Positions 25,801 to 37,116 of a DNA stretch of 64,000 nucleotides are shown piece by piece; the stretch's first letter is position 1, and each line of letters begins with the position of its first letter. This DNA comes from Gammaproteobacteria bacterium (GTDB lineage: Bacteria > Pseudomonadota > Gammaproteobacteria > SZUA-229). Below the pieces are notes generated by a model that was not told the origin of the DNA, ran no database searches, and worked only from the letters and a program-made list of their open reading frames with translations. The DNA lies in NCBI GenBank assembly GCA_029882355.1, contig JAOUKV010000001.1, forward strand, positions 1 through 64,000, given 5' to 3'. A program made the translations under genes and the position numbers.

Positions 25801-28353
25801 TTAGAGCGTACGCTCAACCTCAACACGTTCAAATACTTCAATTTGATCGCCAGCTTTCACATCGTTGTAGTTTTTCACAGCAATACCGCATTCGGTACCA
25901 CTCTTCACTTCCTGAACATCATCTTTAAAGCGACGCAGGGATTCCAGTTCGCCTTCAAAGATAACAATGTTATCACGCAGTACGCGAATAGGTTGTGAAC
26001 GCTTGATTGTACCTTCAGTTACCAGTGAACCAGCCACCTGGCCCAACTGCTGCGAATGGAAAACTTCCTGAACTTTGGCAAGACCGGTAATCTGTTCACG
26101 GTATTCTGGTTTCAACATACCGACCAAAGCTTTTTTCACTTCGTCGATCAGCTCGTAGATCACGCTATAGTAATTAACATCTACACCACGCTCTGCGGCA
26201 GCTGTTCGTGCAGTTGCATCAGCACGAACATTGAAACCTAAAACAATCGCGTTTGAAGCGGCAGCCAGACTGATGTCCGTTTCATTAATACCACCAACAC
26301 CTGAACCAACAATAGCAACATCTACTTCGTCATTTTCTGCGGTTAGTTTAAACAAGGCCTCTTTTATCGCTTCCAAAGTGCCCTGAACATCTGCCTTCAG
26401 CAGAATATTCAACTTGCTAACTTCGCCAGACTTCATTCTATCAAACAAAGAATCCAGTTTAGCCTGTTGTTGACCGGCAAGACGTAAATCACGCGCTTTT
26501 TGACGACGTTTGTCAGTGACTTCTCTGGCAGCACGTTCGTCTTCAACCACTAACACATCATCACCAGCACTTGGCGCTTTGGACAGGCCAATTACTGCAA
26601 CTGGAATAGAAGGGCCGGCACTTTGTACTTCCTTACCATATTCATCAAACATGGCACGGACACGGCCAAACTCTTCACCCGCAAGAATAATATCGCCTTT
26701 TTTCAGCGTACCCTGCTGCACTAACACGGTGGTTGTTACACCGCGTCCTTTATCAAGACTGGCTTCCAGCACAACACCGTTGGCCATGCCTTCAGAATGC
26801 GCTTTTAATTCTAATAGTTCAGATTGCAACAATATTGCATCTAATAAGTCATCAACGCCCTCACCGGTTTTGGCTGAAACATTAACAAATACATGTTCGC
26901 CACCCCAGGATTCAGGAATAACTTCATAGCTACCCAATTCATTTTTAACACGTTCGGGATCAACACCTTCTTTATCAATTTTATTAACCGCGACAATGAT
27001 AGTGACACCCGCCGCTTTGGCGTGTTGTACCGCTTCTATTGTCTGTGGCATAACACCATCGTCTGCCGCTACAACCAAAATTACGATATCGGTTGCATTG
27101 GCACCACGTTCACGCATGCTGGTGAAAGCAGCATGCCCTGGTGTATCGAGAAAAGTAATCATGCCCTTGCCGGTTTCTACGTGATAAGCGCCGATATGCT
27201 GAGTAATACCGCCGGCTTCGCCAGTAGCAACCTTTGATTCACGGATATAATCCAGTAGCGATGTTTTACCATGATCAACGTGACCCATAATAGTTACTAC
27301 CGGCGCTCTAGGATGATCTTCATACTCATGACCATCCCTGGCCAACAGTTGATTTTCACGATCATCTTCATTGACAGTAATAACTTTATGACCGAGTTCT
27401 TCGACTACCAGCGCAGCTGTATCCTGATCGATAACCTGGTTGATGGTCGCCATGACGCCCATCTTCATCAACTCTTTAATCAAGTCGCCTGCCTTCATTG
27501 ACATGCGTTTTGCTAATTCATCAACAGTAATGGTCTCAGGAATATTGACTTCATGAATCACTTTTTCAACGGGCATTTCGAAACCATGACGCGTTTCCGC
27601 AACAACCCTCTGGGACTGATACTTGCCTTTGGTCTTCTTGCGCTTGCCACTTTGACTGGTAGAAACGTGCAATTCTGAACGACCATATTTAGCAGGTTTT
27701 TTACCACCTTTGTCGCGTCGCGAACTTTCTGCTTGGGCAGTTGCTGGAGTAGGTGCCACTTTCGGCTCAACCTTCTTAACTTCTTCAGGTTGTTTTACCG
27801 CTTCTACTTTAATCTCAGGCGCTGCTTCCGCTTCATTTTTTTGTTTTGCTGCGGCGACCCTGGCCTGCTGGTCATCACTTTCCTGCTGACGCTTCTCGGC
27901 ACGAGCACGAATTTTTTCCTGCTCCTGATCACGCTCTAATTCACGCTTGGCCTGATCAGCACGCAGCTGCTCTAGAGCCTCAAGCTCTTTAGGCTTGGCC
28001 GTTTCTACTGGTGCCTCTTCTACCGGCGCTGTTACAACATCACCAGGTTTTGTAATCGTGCGTTTTTTTCTGACTTCAATAGCAACAGTTCTACCACGAC
28101 TGGCACCACCGCTGGCTTTGATTTCCGTGACCGATTTACGTTTAAGTGTAATCTTGCGGGGTTTTTCTTCACCACTGGCTGCACCCTTACCGTGTTGCCC
28201 ACGTAAGTAATCCAGAAGCTGGCGCTTGTCTTGATCCGAAACCAAGGCATCCGCGCTGTCTGCTTTCAGACCAGCTTCTTTAATTTGATCAAGAAGTCGC
28301 TCTACCGGAGTCCCGACAACGTCTGCAAGTTGTTTAACTGTTACTTCTGCCAT
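25801..28353 (-). CDS. infB: Translation initiation factor IF-2
   Basis: IF-2 is the GTPase that positions initiator tRNA and joins ribosomal subunits. The 850-residue product has the N-terminal IF2_N helical module, a long charged linker (about 60-260, rich in Glu, Lys, Gln and Ala) and a second IF2_N-like module. The GTPase domain follows (G1 GHVDHGKTS near 360, G3 DTPGHAAF, G4 NKID), then domains II to IV that bind fMet-tRNA. Internal in-frame starts might give the shorter IF2-beta forms known in E. coli. It lies 14 bases after nusA. Confidence 0.98.
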   Translation of the reverse strand: MAEVTVKQLADVVGTPVERLLDQIKEAGLKADSADALVSDQDKRQLLDYLRGQHGKGAASGEEKPRKITLKRKSVTEIKASGGASRGRTVAIEVRKKRTITKPGDVVTAPVEEAPVETAKPKELEALEQLRADQAKRELERDQEQEKIRARAEKRQQESDDQQARVAAAKQKNEAEAAPEIKVEAVKQPEEVKKVEPKVAPTPATAQAESSRRDKGGKKPAKYGRSELHVSTSQSGKRKKTKGKYQSQRVVAETRHGFEMPVEKVIHEVNIPETITVDELAKRMSMKAGDLIKELMKMGVMATINQVIDQDTAALVVEELGHKVITVNEDDRENQLLARDGHEYEDHPRAPVVTIMGHVDHGKTSLLDYIRESKVATGEAGGITQHIGAYHVETGKGMITFLDTPGHAAFTSMRERGANATDIVILVVAADDGVMPQTIEAVQHAKAAGVTIIVAVNKIDKEGVDPERVKNELGSYEVIPESWGGEHVFVNVSAKTGEGVDDLLDAILLQSELLELKAHSEGMANGVVLEASLDKGRGVTTTVLVQQGTLKKGDIILAGEEFGRVRAMFDEYGKEVQSAGPSIPVAVIGLSKAPSAGDDVLVVEDERAAREVTDKRRQKARDLRLAGQQQAKLDSLFDRMKSGEVSKLNILLKADVQGTLEAIKEALFKLTAENDEVDVAIVGSGVGGINETDISLAAASNAIVLGFNVRADATARTAAAERGVDVNYYSVIYELIDEVKKALVGMLKPEYREQITGLAKVQEVFHSQQLGQVAGSLVTEGTIKRSQPIRVLRDNIVIFEGELESLRRFKDDVQEVKSGTECGIAVKNYNDVKAGDQIEVFERVEVERTL

Positions 28354-28367
28354 AATTGCCTCAGTAT

Positions 28368-29864
28368 CTATTTTTCCTCGGTTTCAAACCAGGGAGCACG
28401 TGCAGTCATAATTAATGCCGATGCACGTTCTTCATCCATCTCATCAACCACCATTAATTCATCAACGGATTGTTCTGCTAAATCTTCCATTGTACATACA
28501 CCAATTGCAGCAAAGCGATTGGCGGTTATCTGATCCATGCCATCCATGTTAAGCAAGTCTTCAGCAGGCTTATGCTCTTCAAGCACTTCTTCAGTCATGA
28601 TCGCCTGAGTCAGCAAATAGTCACTGGCGCGATTACGCAATTCAGCAACAATTTCTTCATCAAATTCTTCAATAGCTAACAACTCATGCTCAGGCACATA
28701 AGCCACTTCTTCAATGGTGGTAAAGCCTTCGGCAACCAGAATTTCTGCCAATTCAGAATCAACATCCAGTTGCTCAACAAAAACCTGAAGATACTTAGAA
28801 CTTTCTTCATCACTTTTATCTTCGGCTTCTTTCTCAGTCATGACATTGAGTTCCCACCCGGTCAACTCACTGGCTAGACGAATATTCTGTCCACCACGAC
28901 CAATAGCCATGGCTAATTTATCCTCTTCGACGGCGACATTCATGCTGTGAGATTCTTCATCAACAACAATAGATGTCACTTCTGCCGGAGACATAGCATT
29001 AATCACGAACTGCGCAGGATTTTCATCCCACAAAATAATATCAACACGCTCGCCAGCTAATTCATTGGAAACTGACTGCACACGTGAACCACGCATACCA
29101 ACACAGGCACCGATGGGGTCGAGTCTTGCGTCGAGTGAATTCACTGCCACTTTTGCGCGTGAACCTGGGTCACGAGCACCACCAACAATCTCAATTAAAT
29201 TTTGATCAACTTCCGGCACTTCGAGCTTGAACAGCTCAACCAGAAATTCAGGATCGGTACGACTAACAAATAACTGTGGACCACGGATTTCGGCACGTAC
29301 TTCGCGTAAGTATCCACGTAGGCGATCACCCGGGCGTACAGCCTCACGAGGAATCATATCTTCACGAGAGATAAATGCTTCAACATTATCGCCCAGATCC
29401 AGATGTACATTACCGCGCTCAACACGTTTTACTGTACCCATTACCAGTTCACCTTCACGATCTTTGTAGGCTTCAACCACGCGTGAACGCTCTGCTTCAC
29501 GAACTTTCTGAACGATAACCTGTTTTGCAGTTTGAGCAGCAATACGACCAAACTCAACAGAGTCAATCTGATCTTCTATGTATTCACCAATCTGAATCTC
29601 GGGTTCATCAACTTGCGCAGCTTCGATGGTAATTTCTGAAAGAGGGTTTTCCATCGGCTCATCAGAAGAAATTACCAACCAGCGTCTAAACGTATCGTAG
29701 TCACCGGTCTCACGGTCGATATCAACACGAACTTCAATTTCTTTACCACTTTTCTTACGCGTAGCCGAAGCCAAAGCTGCTTCAATGGCCTCGAAGATGA
29801 TCTCTTTGTCGATACCTTTTTCATTCGACACCGCATCAGCGACGTAGAGAATATCCTTGTTCAT
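28368..29864 (-). CDS. nusA: Transcription termination/antitermination factor NusA
   Basis: NusA binds RNA polymerase, enhances pausing and intrinsic termination and takes part in antitermination. The 498-residue product has the N-terminal polymerase-binding domain (about 1-125), S1 domain (135-200), two KH domains (about 200-345) and two C-terminal acidic repeat domains (about 360-490), the last typical of Gammaproteobacteria. It stands 15 bases after rimP. Confidence 0.98.
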   Translation of the reverse strand: MNKDILYVADAVSNEKGIDKEIIFEAIEAALASATRKKSGKEIEVRVDIDRETGDYDTFRRWLVISSDEPMENPLSEITIEAAQVDEPEIQIGEYIEDQIDSVEFGRIAAQTAKQVIVQKVREAERSRVVEAYKDREGELVMGTVKRVERGNVHLDLGDNVEAFISREDMIPREAVRPGDRLRGYLREVRAEIRGPQLFVSRTDPEFLVELFKLEVPEVDQNLIEIVGGARDPGSRAKVAVNSLDARLDPIGACVGMRGSRVQSVSNELAGERVDIILWDENPAQFVINAMSPAEVTSIVVDEESHSMNVAVEEDKLAMAIGRGGQNIRLASELTGWELNVMTEKEAEDKSDEESSKYLQVFVEQLDVDSELAEILVAEGFTTIEEVAYVPEHELLAIEEFDEEIVAELRNRASDYLLTQAIMTEEVLEEHKPAEDLLNMDGMDQITANRFAAIGVCTMEDLAEQSVDELMVVDEMDEERASALIMTARAPWFETEEK

Positions 29865-29879
29865 GTTATATAACCCTCA

Positions 29880-30344
29880 TTATTTCTTATCAAAATCAGG
29901 TACCAGTCTGGCCTTGTCGATTGCTGTAACAGGCAAACGTACCTCTTTATTTTCACATTCAATGATGACTAAATCGTCTTCAATGCCGTTTATACGGCCT
30001 TTAAAATTTCGCTGCCCTTCAAAAATCATACTGGTTTTAATCTTGGCTACTTCACCGGTAAAACGCTCGAAATCTTCAACACGCCGTAAAGGCCTGTCCA
30101 TGCCCGGTGATGAAACTTCCAGATTAAACTTTCCCGGTACAGGATCTTCAACATCCAGTATCGCACTGATCTGACGACTAACCGCAGAACAGTCTTCAAC
30201 CAGAATACCGTCTTCTTTATCAATATATAAACGCAAAACACCATAATTCGGATTAGGATGATATTCAATTTCTATCAACTCATAACCCATGTCTTCTATA
30301 ACAGGCTCAAACAACTCCCACAAATGAGACACACTACGTTGCAT
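29880..30344 (-). CDS. rimP: Ribosome maturation factor RimP
   Basis: RimP assists 30S subunit assembly, chiefly around S12. The 154-residue product has the N-terminal alpha/beta domain with the conserved GVLRLYIDKEDGILVEDCSAVSRQI region and the SSPGMDRPL motif near 78-86. A C-terminal SH3-like domain follows. It is the first protein gene of the nusA-infB operon, behind tRNA-fMet and a terminator-like hairpin. Confidence 0.96.
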   Translation of the reverse strand: MQRSVSHLWELFEPVIEDMGYELIEIEYHPNPNYGVLRLYIDKEDGILVEDCSAVSRQISAILDVEDPVPGKFNLEVSSPGMDRPLRRVEDFERFTGEVAKIKTSMIFEGQRNFKGRINGIEDDLVIIECENKEVRLPVTAIDKARLVPDFDKK

Positions 30345-30403
30345 ATTTTACTTTCCAATCACTACTGCGAATAAAATGTGATAAAAACTTTTTTACCACC
30401 AAC

Positions 30404-30429
30404 AAAAAAGCCCCGTAAACGGAGCTTTT
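30404..30429 (-). terminator. Terminator between tRNA-fMet and rimP
   Basis: A stem of AAAAGC and CCG paired with CGG and GCTTTT, with one bulged or mismatched pair and a TAAA loop, is followed on the minus strand by T6. It lies 85 bases after the tRNA and 60 bases before rimP, so most tRNA transcripts should stop here, with read-through or another promoter serving rimP. Confidence 0.7.
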
Positions 30430-30513
30430 CCAAAACTTCTGGCAACCATGTATACATGAGACCAACAATCCCAGGTATCTCCGTACAGATAAACATGCAC
30501 CATTTAAAAAAAC

Positions 30514-30590
<77 letters not shown>

Positions 30591-30602
30591 ACGACGGCGC
30601 AA

Positions 30603-30631
30603 ATAATACGGTTTTAACCCTGCGAATGCAA
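30603..30631 (-). promoter_or_regulatory. Promoter of tRNA-fMet and the nusA operon
   Basis: On the minus strand TTGCAT (-35, 30626-30631) and TATTAT (-10, 30603-30608) are 17 bases apart. The next bases (TTGCGCCG) are GC-rich, as at stringently controlled stable-RNA promoters. The predicted start is only about six bases before the mature tRNA 5' end. Confidence 0.6.
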
Positions 30632-30666
30632 GTACAGTTTGATAAAACTAAGCAGTTAATCGCTAA

Positions 30667-32103
30667 TTAAGCAAATACTGAGATACACAGCGACATCAGG
30701 CCGGCAGGATATAGACCCAGAGCTAACACCAGCAACGCATTTGTACTTAATGTGATTTGTATATCACGACCACAGCTCAATGGCTGATCATCCACCACAT
30801 CATCAAAATACATAACCTTGATTACGCGTAGATAGTAGAAGACACCAATAATCGAGAAGAACACAGCAACCAGTGCCAGCCAGACCATGTCAATCTGCAC
30901 TACCATATTGAGCACTGCCAGTTTTGCCCAGAAGCCGACGGTAGGCGGAACACCGGCCATGGATAACATCAGCACCATCATCAGGAAGGCGAACCAGGGA
31001 CTGCGCTGATTCAGACCTTTAAAATCATCAATATTTTCAGCTTCAAAGCCCTTTCGTGCTAGCAGCATGATAATACCAAATGCACCTAAGGACATTAACG
31101 CATAGGTAATGGTGTAGAACATTGCTGAGGCATAAGCTTCATTGGTTCCAACCAGTATACCCAGCAGGATAAAGCCAACGTGTGAAATAGTCGAATAGGC
31201 CAACATGCGCTTAATATTGGTCTGAGCAATGGCTATGATGTTACCAGTCGCCATCGACAATATTGAAAGAATAATTAGCATTTGCTGCCAGTCGGTATGC
31301 AATTCACCCATGGCCTCAACCAGCAGGCGCATGATCATAGCAAAACCGGCCAGCTTGGGCGCAGTACCAATAAACACGGTCACCGCAGTAGGTGAGCCCT
31401 GATACACATCAGGCACCCACATATGAAATGGCACGGCGCCCAGCTTGAACGCCAAAGCCACCAGAATGAAGACCAGCGCGAAAACCATACCAATACGTGA
31501 ATCATCGGCTTGAGTAATGGCAACGGCAATATCGGAAAGCATAAGGCTACCGGATAAGCCGTATAGAATTGACATACCGTAGAGCAGCATGCCGGAAGCA
31601 ATGGCGCCGAGTACAAAGTACTTCATCGCCGCTTCTGAAGCATTACCATTATCACGATTGAAAGCCACCATGGCATAGAGACACAATGACAGTAATTCCA
31701 GACCCAGATATATCATCAATAAATTATTCGCTGATACCATCAGCATCATGCCAAGCACAGCAAACAGACCCAGTACGTAATACTCACCTTTAAAAATATT
31801 ACGATCTTTTAAGTATTCTCTGGAGTAAACAAAAGTGACGAAAGATAATGCCAAAATAAACAGTTTCAGCACAATCGACAAACTATCCTGAACAAACATG
31901 CCATTGAAAGCGATTTCGCGGCCATCGACCGGCACCGTCATTACCAGCACAAAGGTGCCGATCAATGTCAGTTGAGATAAAAAATAACTGAAATCGCGTT
32001 TAGCGTCGCTGATAAAGACATCAACCACCAACACCAGGCAAGCCATAGCCAACAGAAAGATTTCTGGCCATGCTGTTACGTAATTGAGTGCTTCGAGTGT
32101 CAT
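30667..32103 (-). CDS. nuoN: NADH-quinone oxidoreductase subunit N
   Basis: NuoN is one of three antiporter-like proton-pumping subunits of complex I. The 478-residue product has about 14 membrane helices. The conserved lysine and glutamate sites lie in helices around YLGLELLSLCLYAMVAF (Glu) and FKLGAVPFHMWVPDVYQGSPT (Lys). It is the last gene of the nuo operon, 34 bases after nuoM, with no clear terminator before tRNA-fMet. Confidence 0.97.
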   Translation of the reverse strand: MTLEALNYVTAWPEIFLLAMACLVLVVDVFISDAKRDFSYFLSQLTLIGTFVLVMTVPVDGREIAFNGMFVQDSLSIVLKLFILALSFVTFVYSREYLKDRNIFKGEYYVLGLFAVLGMMLMVSANNLLMIYLGLELLSLCLYAMVAFNRDNGNASEAAMKYFVLGAIASGMLLYGMSILYGLSGSLMLSDIAVAITQADDSRIGMVFALVFILVALAFKLGAVPFHMWVPDVYQGSPTAVTVFIGTAPKLAGFAMIMRLLVEAMGELHTDWQQMLIILSILSMATGNIIAIAQTNIKRMLAYSTISHVGFILLGILVGTNEAYASAMFYTITYALMSLGAFGIIMLLARKGFEAENIDDFKGLNQRSPWFAFLMMVLMLSMAGVPPTVGFWAKLAVLNMVVQIDMVWLALVAVFFSIIGVFYYLRVIKVMYFDDVVDDQPLSCGRDIQITLSTNALLVLALGLYPAGLMSLCISVFA

Positions 32104-32137
32104 TGAATAACCTTGTCCAAATAATTAACTTGTCTAT

Positions 32138-33661
32138 TTATATTTTTGATACAGCAATGTGCTGTAATAAATTTTCAATCGTGGCATGCATGACCTCAAC
32201 CACTGGTGCAGGCCACAGGCCCATCACCAATACAGCTATAGCCAAAATAGACATGATCACGAATTCACGTTGATTTAGATCTTTTAAAGCACGCACATTA
32301 TCATTGGCGACTTCACCGTAAAAAACACGTTTCACCATCCACAGAGTATAAGCCGCACCCAATATCAGCGTTGTTGCTGCAAGGAAGGCATACCAGAAGT
32401 TAGCGTGGAAGCTGGCGATGATCACCATAAACTCACCGACGAAACCGGAAGTGCCAGGCAAGCCTGCATTAGCCATCGAGAAGAAAACAGCAAAGGCAGC
32501 AAAGATCGGCATGGTATGCACCACACCACCATAATCCTGAATATTACGAGTGTGCATACGATCGTAAAGCACGCCAATCATGAGGAACATGGCTCCAGAA
32601 ATAAAACCATGCGAAATCATTTGTACCATGGCACCCTCAACGGCCAGAATTGCACCACTGCCGTCTGTATTGGCAGGATTTTCCCAAATCTGGAAAACCA
32701 CGAACAGACCCAGAGTCACAAAACCCATGTGTGCAATCGATGAATAAGCCACCAGTTTTTTCATATCCTTCTGCACCAGCGCAACAAAACCGATATAAAC
32801 CACTGCCACTAATGACATGGTGATGATCAACCAGTCAAGCGCATGACTGGCATCGGGCGTGATTGGCAGACTAAAGCGCAGAAAACCATAACCACCAATC
32901 TTCAGCATGATCGCCGCCAGTATCACCGAACCACCTGTAGGTGCTTCAACATGAGCATCTGGCAGCCAGGTATGCACTGGCCACATTGGTACTTTCACGG
33001 CAAATGCCATAAGGAAGGCGATAAAGATTAATAACTGCTCATCCATACTCAACTTCATCGCATGCATATCGAGAATAGCGAAACTGCCACCCTGATAATA
33101 CATATAGATCAACGCAACCAGCATGAACACGGAACCGATGAAAGTATAAATAAAGAATTTAATGGTCGCGTAAACCCGGCGTTCACCACCCCAGACACCG
33201 ATAAGAATAAACATCGGCACCAGCATGCCTTCCCAGAAGACGTAGAATAAAATTGAATCCAGTGCGGCAAACACACCTATCATCAAGCCTTCCATGATCA
33301 AAAAAGCAGCCATGTACTGAGCCGGTTTTTTCTTGATGACCTCCCAGCCAGCGATGATAGTCAATATCATGGTGAACGTGGTCAGGATAATCAACGGCAT
33401 GGAAATACCATCAACACCAAAGTGATAATAAATATTAAATGCTGATATCCACTCGTGGCGCTCGACAAACTGCATTTCAGCCGTGCTGGAATTAAATCCG
33501 GTATACAGACCCAGGCTCAGGATAAAAGTAACAACCGCAATCACCAGGGCCAGGCGACGAACGCCCGCAGCATCGCCCTTGTCTCCAGACAACAATACGG
33601 CGATACCTCCTAATATAGGTACCCAAACTGTGAGGCTAAGCAATGGCCAATCGGCAAACAT
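32138..33661 (-). CDS. nuoM: NADH-quinone oxidoreductase subunit M
   Basis: NuoM is an antiporter-like membrane subunit of complex I. The 507-residue product has the conserved FYVFWEGMLVPMFILIGVWGG helix with the key glutamate, and the AFAVKVPMWPVHTWLPDAHVEAPT stretch with the channel lysine, as in all NuoM/ND4 proteins. Length is normal. It is separated by 39 bases from nuoL and 34 from nuoN. Confidence 0.97.
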   Translation of the reverse strand: MFADWPLLSLTVWVPILGGIAVLLSGDKGDAAGVRRLALVIAVVTFILSLGLYTGFNSSTAEMQFVERHEWISAFNIYYHFGVDGISMPLIILTTFTMILTIIAGWEVIKKKPAQYMAAFLIMEGLMIGVFAALDSILFYVFWEGMLVPMFILIGVWGGERRVYATIKFFIYTFIGSVFMLVALIYMYYQGGSFAILDMHAMKLSMDEQLLIFIAFLMAFAVKVPMWPVHTWLPDAHVEAPTGGSVILAAIMLKIGGYGFLRFSLPITPDASHALDWLIITMSLVAVVYIGFVALVQKDMKKLVAYSSIAHMGFVTLGLFVVFQIWENPANTDGSGAILAVEGAMVQMISHGFISGAMFLMIGVLYDRMHTRNIQDYGGVVHTMPIFAAFAVFFSMANAGLPGTSGFVGEFMVIIASFHANFWYAFLAATTLILGAAYTLWMVKRVFYGEVANDNVRALKDLNQREFVIMSILAIAVLVMGLWPAPVVEVMHATIENLLQHIAVSKI

Positions 33662-33700
33662 ATAAAACCCTTTTCAGTAACCAGTCTAAATTCTAAAAAA

Positions 33701-35689
33701 TTAAAGTATGACAAACATCGTCAGCAACGCCAGCACGCCAATAATCATGGCAAATGCATAGTGATACAGCAGACCTGTTTGTACTTTTCTTGCAATACCC
33801 GAGAACCAGTAAACAACTTTGGCTGAACCATTGACGAAGAAACCGTCGATAACCATCATGTCACCTACCTTCCACAAACGATCACCCAGACCACGACTAC
33901 CACCGCCAAATGCCCAGGCATTAAAATCATCTATGTAATATTTATTATCCAGCAGTTTGTGCAACCAGGAGAATTTCTTCACAAAGAAATCAGCGCTGCC
34001 TGGTTGTTTGATATACATCCACCAGGCAGTAATCACACCCGCCGCGGCAAAATACAAAGCAGGACCTGTAAAACCATGCTCAACAAAAGCCCAAACACCG
34101 TGGAAGCCCTGACTAAATTCAGCCAGAGCAGTGTGTGAAGCACTGACAAATATCGCATCACCGAAATAATCGCCAAAAACCATATTTCTAACCGTAAGAC
34201 CACCAATGATGACGGATGGGATAGCCAATGCAATCAAAGGTCCAGTAACAACCCATGGAGTTTCGTGCAAATGATCTTTAGTGTGTTGGTCCATGCGCTC
34301 TTCACCGTGGAACACCATAAAGAACATACGGAAGGAATAAAACGCAGTAATAAACACACCACCCAGTACAGCGTAATAAGCAATTTCGTGACCCGCAAGA
34401 TTAGAGTGATGCACGACTTCAATAATCGAATCCTTGGAAAAGAAACCCGAAGTACCGGGGAATCCGATTAAGGCCAGTGAGCCGACCAATGATGTCCAAT
34501 AAGTGATCGGTAGATATTTTTTCAGCCCGCCCATCTTGCGCATATCCTGCTCATGGTGCATGGCGATAATTACCGAACCCGCGGCCAAAAATAACAAAGC
34601 TTTAAAGAAGGCATGCGTCATCAAATGAAAGATCGCAACCGAATAAGCCGAGGCACCCAGTGCCACCGTCATATAACCTAATTGCGAAAGCGTTGAATAA
34701 GCCACTACGCGTTTGATGTCATTTTGCACTACACCTATCAGCCCCATGGAGAATGCGGTAATCGCACCAATCACCATGACGAAACTCAATGCCGCATCCG
34801 AGTATTCAAACATCGGCGACATACGTGTCACCATGAAGATGCCGGCAGTGACCATGGTGGCTGCATGAATCAACGCAGAAATAGGGGTTGGGCCTTCCAT
34901 CGAATCCGGTAGCCAGACGTGCAAAGGTACCTGTGCTGATTTACCCATAGCGCCGATGAATAACATAATGCAGATCACTGAAATCACATTCCAGTCGACA
35001 CCGGGGAAAATACTCATGGTCTGTGATGACAGACCATCAACCTTGCTAAACACTTCGGCGTAATCCAGTGAACCGGTATACATAACTACGGCGGCAATGC
35101 CCAGAATAAAACCAAAGTCACCAACACGGTTAACCAAAAAGGCTTTCATATTGGCATAAACGGCGGTCGGGCGAACCGACCAGAAACCAATCAACAGATA
35201 AGAAACCAGACCTACCGCTTCCCAGCCGAAGAACAATTGCAGGAAGTTGTTCGACATCACCAGCATCAGCATGGAGAAAGTAAACAGGGAAATATAACTG
35301 AAGAAACGCTGATAAGAATTTGTACCCGCCAACGAGTCTTTCGGCCAGTTATGCTCATCATCAGCCATGTAACCAATGGTATAAACGTGCACCGCCAGTG
35401 ACACACCGGTCACCACCGCCATCATCATCACGGTCAGGTTGTCGATCAGGAAGCCAATTTCAAATCGCATACCTTCGGAAATCATCCAGGTATAAACCGT
35501 CGCGTTATAAGCTTCTGCGCCATTGAATACATGGTGGTTCAACGCTAGCAGCGCCAGCACAAATGACGTACCAACACCGAGGATCGTTGCTGTGTGCGCG
35601 CCCTTGCGTCCAATGTAACCGCCAAAAAATCCAGCGATGATTGCGCCCATAAGAGAGGCCAGTGGTATAGCTAGATATAACGATTCCAT
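33701..35689 (-). CDS. nuoL: NADH-quinone oxidoreductase subunit L
   Basis: NuoL is the distal antiporter-like subunit of complex I and carries the long lateral helix. The 662-residue product has the conserved LFFGWEAVGLVSYLLIGFW (Glu) and IGAMGKSAQVPLHVWLPDSMEGPTPISALIHAATMV (Lys) segments and a C-terminal extension (about 500-662) for the lateral helix and anchor. It begins one base after nuoK. Confidence 0.98.
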   Translation of the reverse strand: MESLYLAIPLASLMGAIIAGFFGGYIGRKGAHTATILGVGTSFVLALLALNHHVFNGAEAYNATVYTWMISEGMRFEIGFLIDNLTVMMMAVVTGVSLAVHVYTIGYMADDEHNWPKDSLAGTNSYQRFFSYISLFTFSMLMLVMSNNFLQLFFGWEAVGLVSYLLIGFWSVRPTAVYANMKAFLVNRVGDFGFILGIAAVVMYTGSLDYAEVFSKVDGLSSQTMSIFPGVDWNVISVICIMLFIGAMGKSAQVPLHVWLPDSMEGPTPISALIHAATMVTAGIFMVTRMSPMFEYSDAALSFVMVIGAITAFSMGLIGVVQNDIKRVVAYSTLSQLGYMTVALGASAYSVAIFHLMTHAFFKALLFLAAGSVIIAMHHEQDMRKMGGLKKYLPITYWTSLVGSLALIGFPGTSGFFSKDSIIEVVHHSNLAGHEIAYYAVLGGVFITAFYSFRMFFMVFHGEERMDQHTKDHLHETPWVVTGPLIALAIPSVIIGGLTVRNMVFGDYFGDAIFVSASHTALAEFSQGFHGVWAFVEHGFTGPALYFAAAGVITAWWMYIKQPGSADFFVKKFSWLHKLLDNKYYIDDFNAWAFGGGSRGLGDRLWKVGDMMVIDGFFVNGSAKVVYWFSGIARKVQTGLLYHYAFAMIIGVLALLTMFVIL

Positions 35690-35690
35690 A

Positions 35691-36002
35691 CTAACCCTTC
35701 ATCTCATTGAGTTGATCAACATCGATGCTTCGACGATTGCGGAACAGCACCACTAATATAGCCAGACCAATAGCAGCTTCAGCAGCGGCAACGGTTAATA
35801 TAAAGAAAACGAATATTTGGCCAGCGGTGTCATTCAAATAATGCGAGAACGCGATGAAGTTAATATTAGCGGCCAACAACATCAACTCGACACACATCAA
35901 TAAAACGATGACATTTTTTCTATTCAGAAAAATACCGGCAATACTGATGGCAAACAAAATTGCCGCCAGCGTTAGATAACTTGACAGGGATACAGTCAGC
36001 AT
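35691..36002 (-). CDS. nuoK: NADH-quinone oxidoreductase subunit K
   Basis: NuoK is a three-helix membrane subunit (ND4L) carrying two glutamates essential for proton transfer, here in [16 protein letters not shown] and [15 protein letters not shown]. The 103-residue length is typical. It is five bases after nuoJ and one base before nuoL. Confidence 0.97.
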   Translation of the reverse strand: MLTVSLSSYLTLAAILFAISIAGIFLNRKNVIVLLMCVELMLLAANINFIAFSHYLNDTAGQIFVFFILTVAAAEAAIGLAILVVLFRNRRSIDVDQLNEMKG

Positions 36003-36007
36003 AATAA

Positions 36008-36622
36008 TTACTCCTTCGCCTCAGCATCCATTTTGACAATACGCAAACGGTCATTACGTTTCACTTTTATCTGTTTGCCCGGTGTCTGGTATTTGGTCTT
36101 TGGTCGGCGACGCAGGGTCAGCGAAATGGCCGCGACAATCGCTACCAGCAAAATCACTGAAGCAATTTCAAATGGCAGCACATATTGGGTATATAAAATA
36201 CGCCCCAGTTCTTTGGTATTACTGTAATCGGCATCATGACGCACGGCCTGTTGCAATGAATCATCCGCCAGCACATCCGGGCCAACAGGACCTACTACCC
36301 AGATCATCTGCGCCGCCAGAATCAGTGCGATCAAGGCACCTATGGGCAGATAACGAACAAAGCCTTTGCGCATTTGCTCAATATTAATGTCCAGCATCAT
36401 CACTACAAACAGGAACAACACCATTACCGCACCAACATAAACCAGCACCAGTACGATGGCGAGGAACTCTGCTTCCAGCAGGATCCAGAGCGCAGAGCAG
36501 GCAAAAAATGCCAGCACCAGCGACAAAGCCGAGTGCACAGGATTACGTGCTGTAATCACACCCAATGCTGCAACAATCAGCAGGGTAGCGAATAAATAAA
36601 AATTGAAATCAATAAAAGTCAT
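36008..36622 (-). CDS. nuoJ: NADH-quinone oxidoreductase subunit J
   Basis: NuoJ (ND6) is a five-helix membrane subunit next to the quinone-site E channel. The 204-residue product has the conserved [28 protein letters not shown] helix region (about 50-80) with the pi-bulge that moves during turnover. A C-terminal basic tail (about 172-200) is soluble. It is two bases after nuoI. Confidence 0.96.
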   Translation of the reverse strand: MTFIDFNFYLFATLLIVAALGVITARNPVHSALSLVLAFFACSALWILLEAEFLAIVLVLVYVGAVMVLFLFVVMMLDINIEQMRKGFVRYLPIGALIALILAAQMIWVVGPVGPDVLADDSLQQAVRHDADYSNTKELGRILYTQYVLPFEIASVILLVAIVAAISLTLRRRPKTKYQTPGKQIKVKRNDRLRIVKMDAEAKE

Positions 36623-36624
36623 AA

Positions 36625-37116
36625 TTATCTATACTTCGCATCAGCGGCTTTATTGGCGGCAATTTCGGTTTCGTACTTATCACCGATTTCCAGCAACTTG
36701 TCCTTGGTCATAATTTGCTCACCCTTTTCTTCAAAGTGGTATTCAAAAATATGTGTTTCAACAATCGCATCTACTGGACACGCTTCTTCACAGAAGCCAC
36801 AATAAATGCATTTAAATAAATCGATATCGTAACGAGTAGTTCGACGCGAACCATCTTCACGTTCTGCCACATCAATGGTAATCGCCAGCGCCGGACACAC
36901 TGCTTCACATAACTTACAGGCGATACAACGCTCTTCACCGTTGGCATAACGACGCTGCGCATGCAGACCACGAAAACGTGGTGACATGGGTGTTTTTTCT
37001 TCCGGGTACTGAACAGTAATCTTGCGTGAAAAGAAATATTTCCCGGTCAGACTCAAGCCCTTGAGCAATTCCCAGAGCGTAAAACTCTTAATAAAATGTG
37101 CGATTGCTTTCATCAT
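36625..37116 (-). CDS. nuoI: NADH-quinone oxidoreductase subunit I
   Basis: NuoI carries the two [4Fe-4S] clusters N6a and N6b. The 163-residue product has two ferredoxin motifs, [12 protein letters not shown] and [13 protein letters not shown] longer frame extends upstream into nuoH, but the ATG at 37116 overlaps the nuoH stop (TAATG), gives the usual length and starts MMKAIAHF; the next ATG at 37113 is equally possible. Confidence 0.96.
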   Translation of the reverse strand: MMKAIAHFIKSFTLWELLKGLSLTGKYFFSRKITVQYPEEKTPMSPRFRGLHAQRRYANGEERCIACKLCEAVCPALAITIDVAEREDGSRRTTRYDIDLFKCIYCGFCEEACPVDAIVETHIFEYHFEEKGEQIMTKDKLLEIGDKYETEIAANKAADAKYR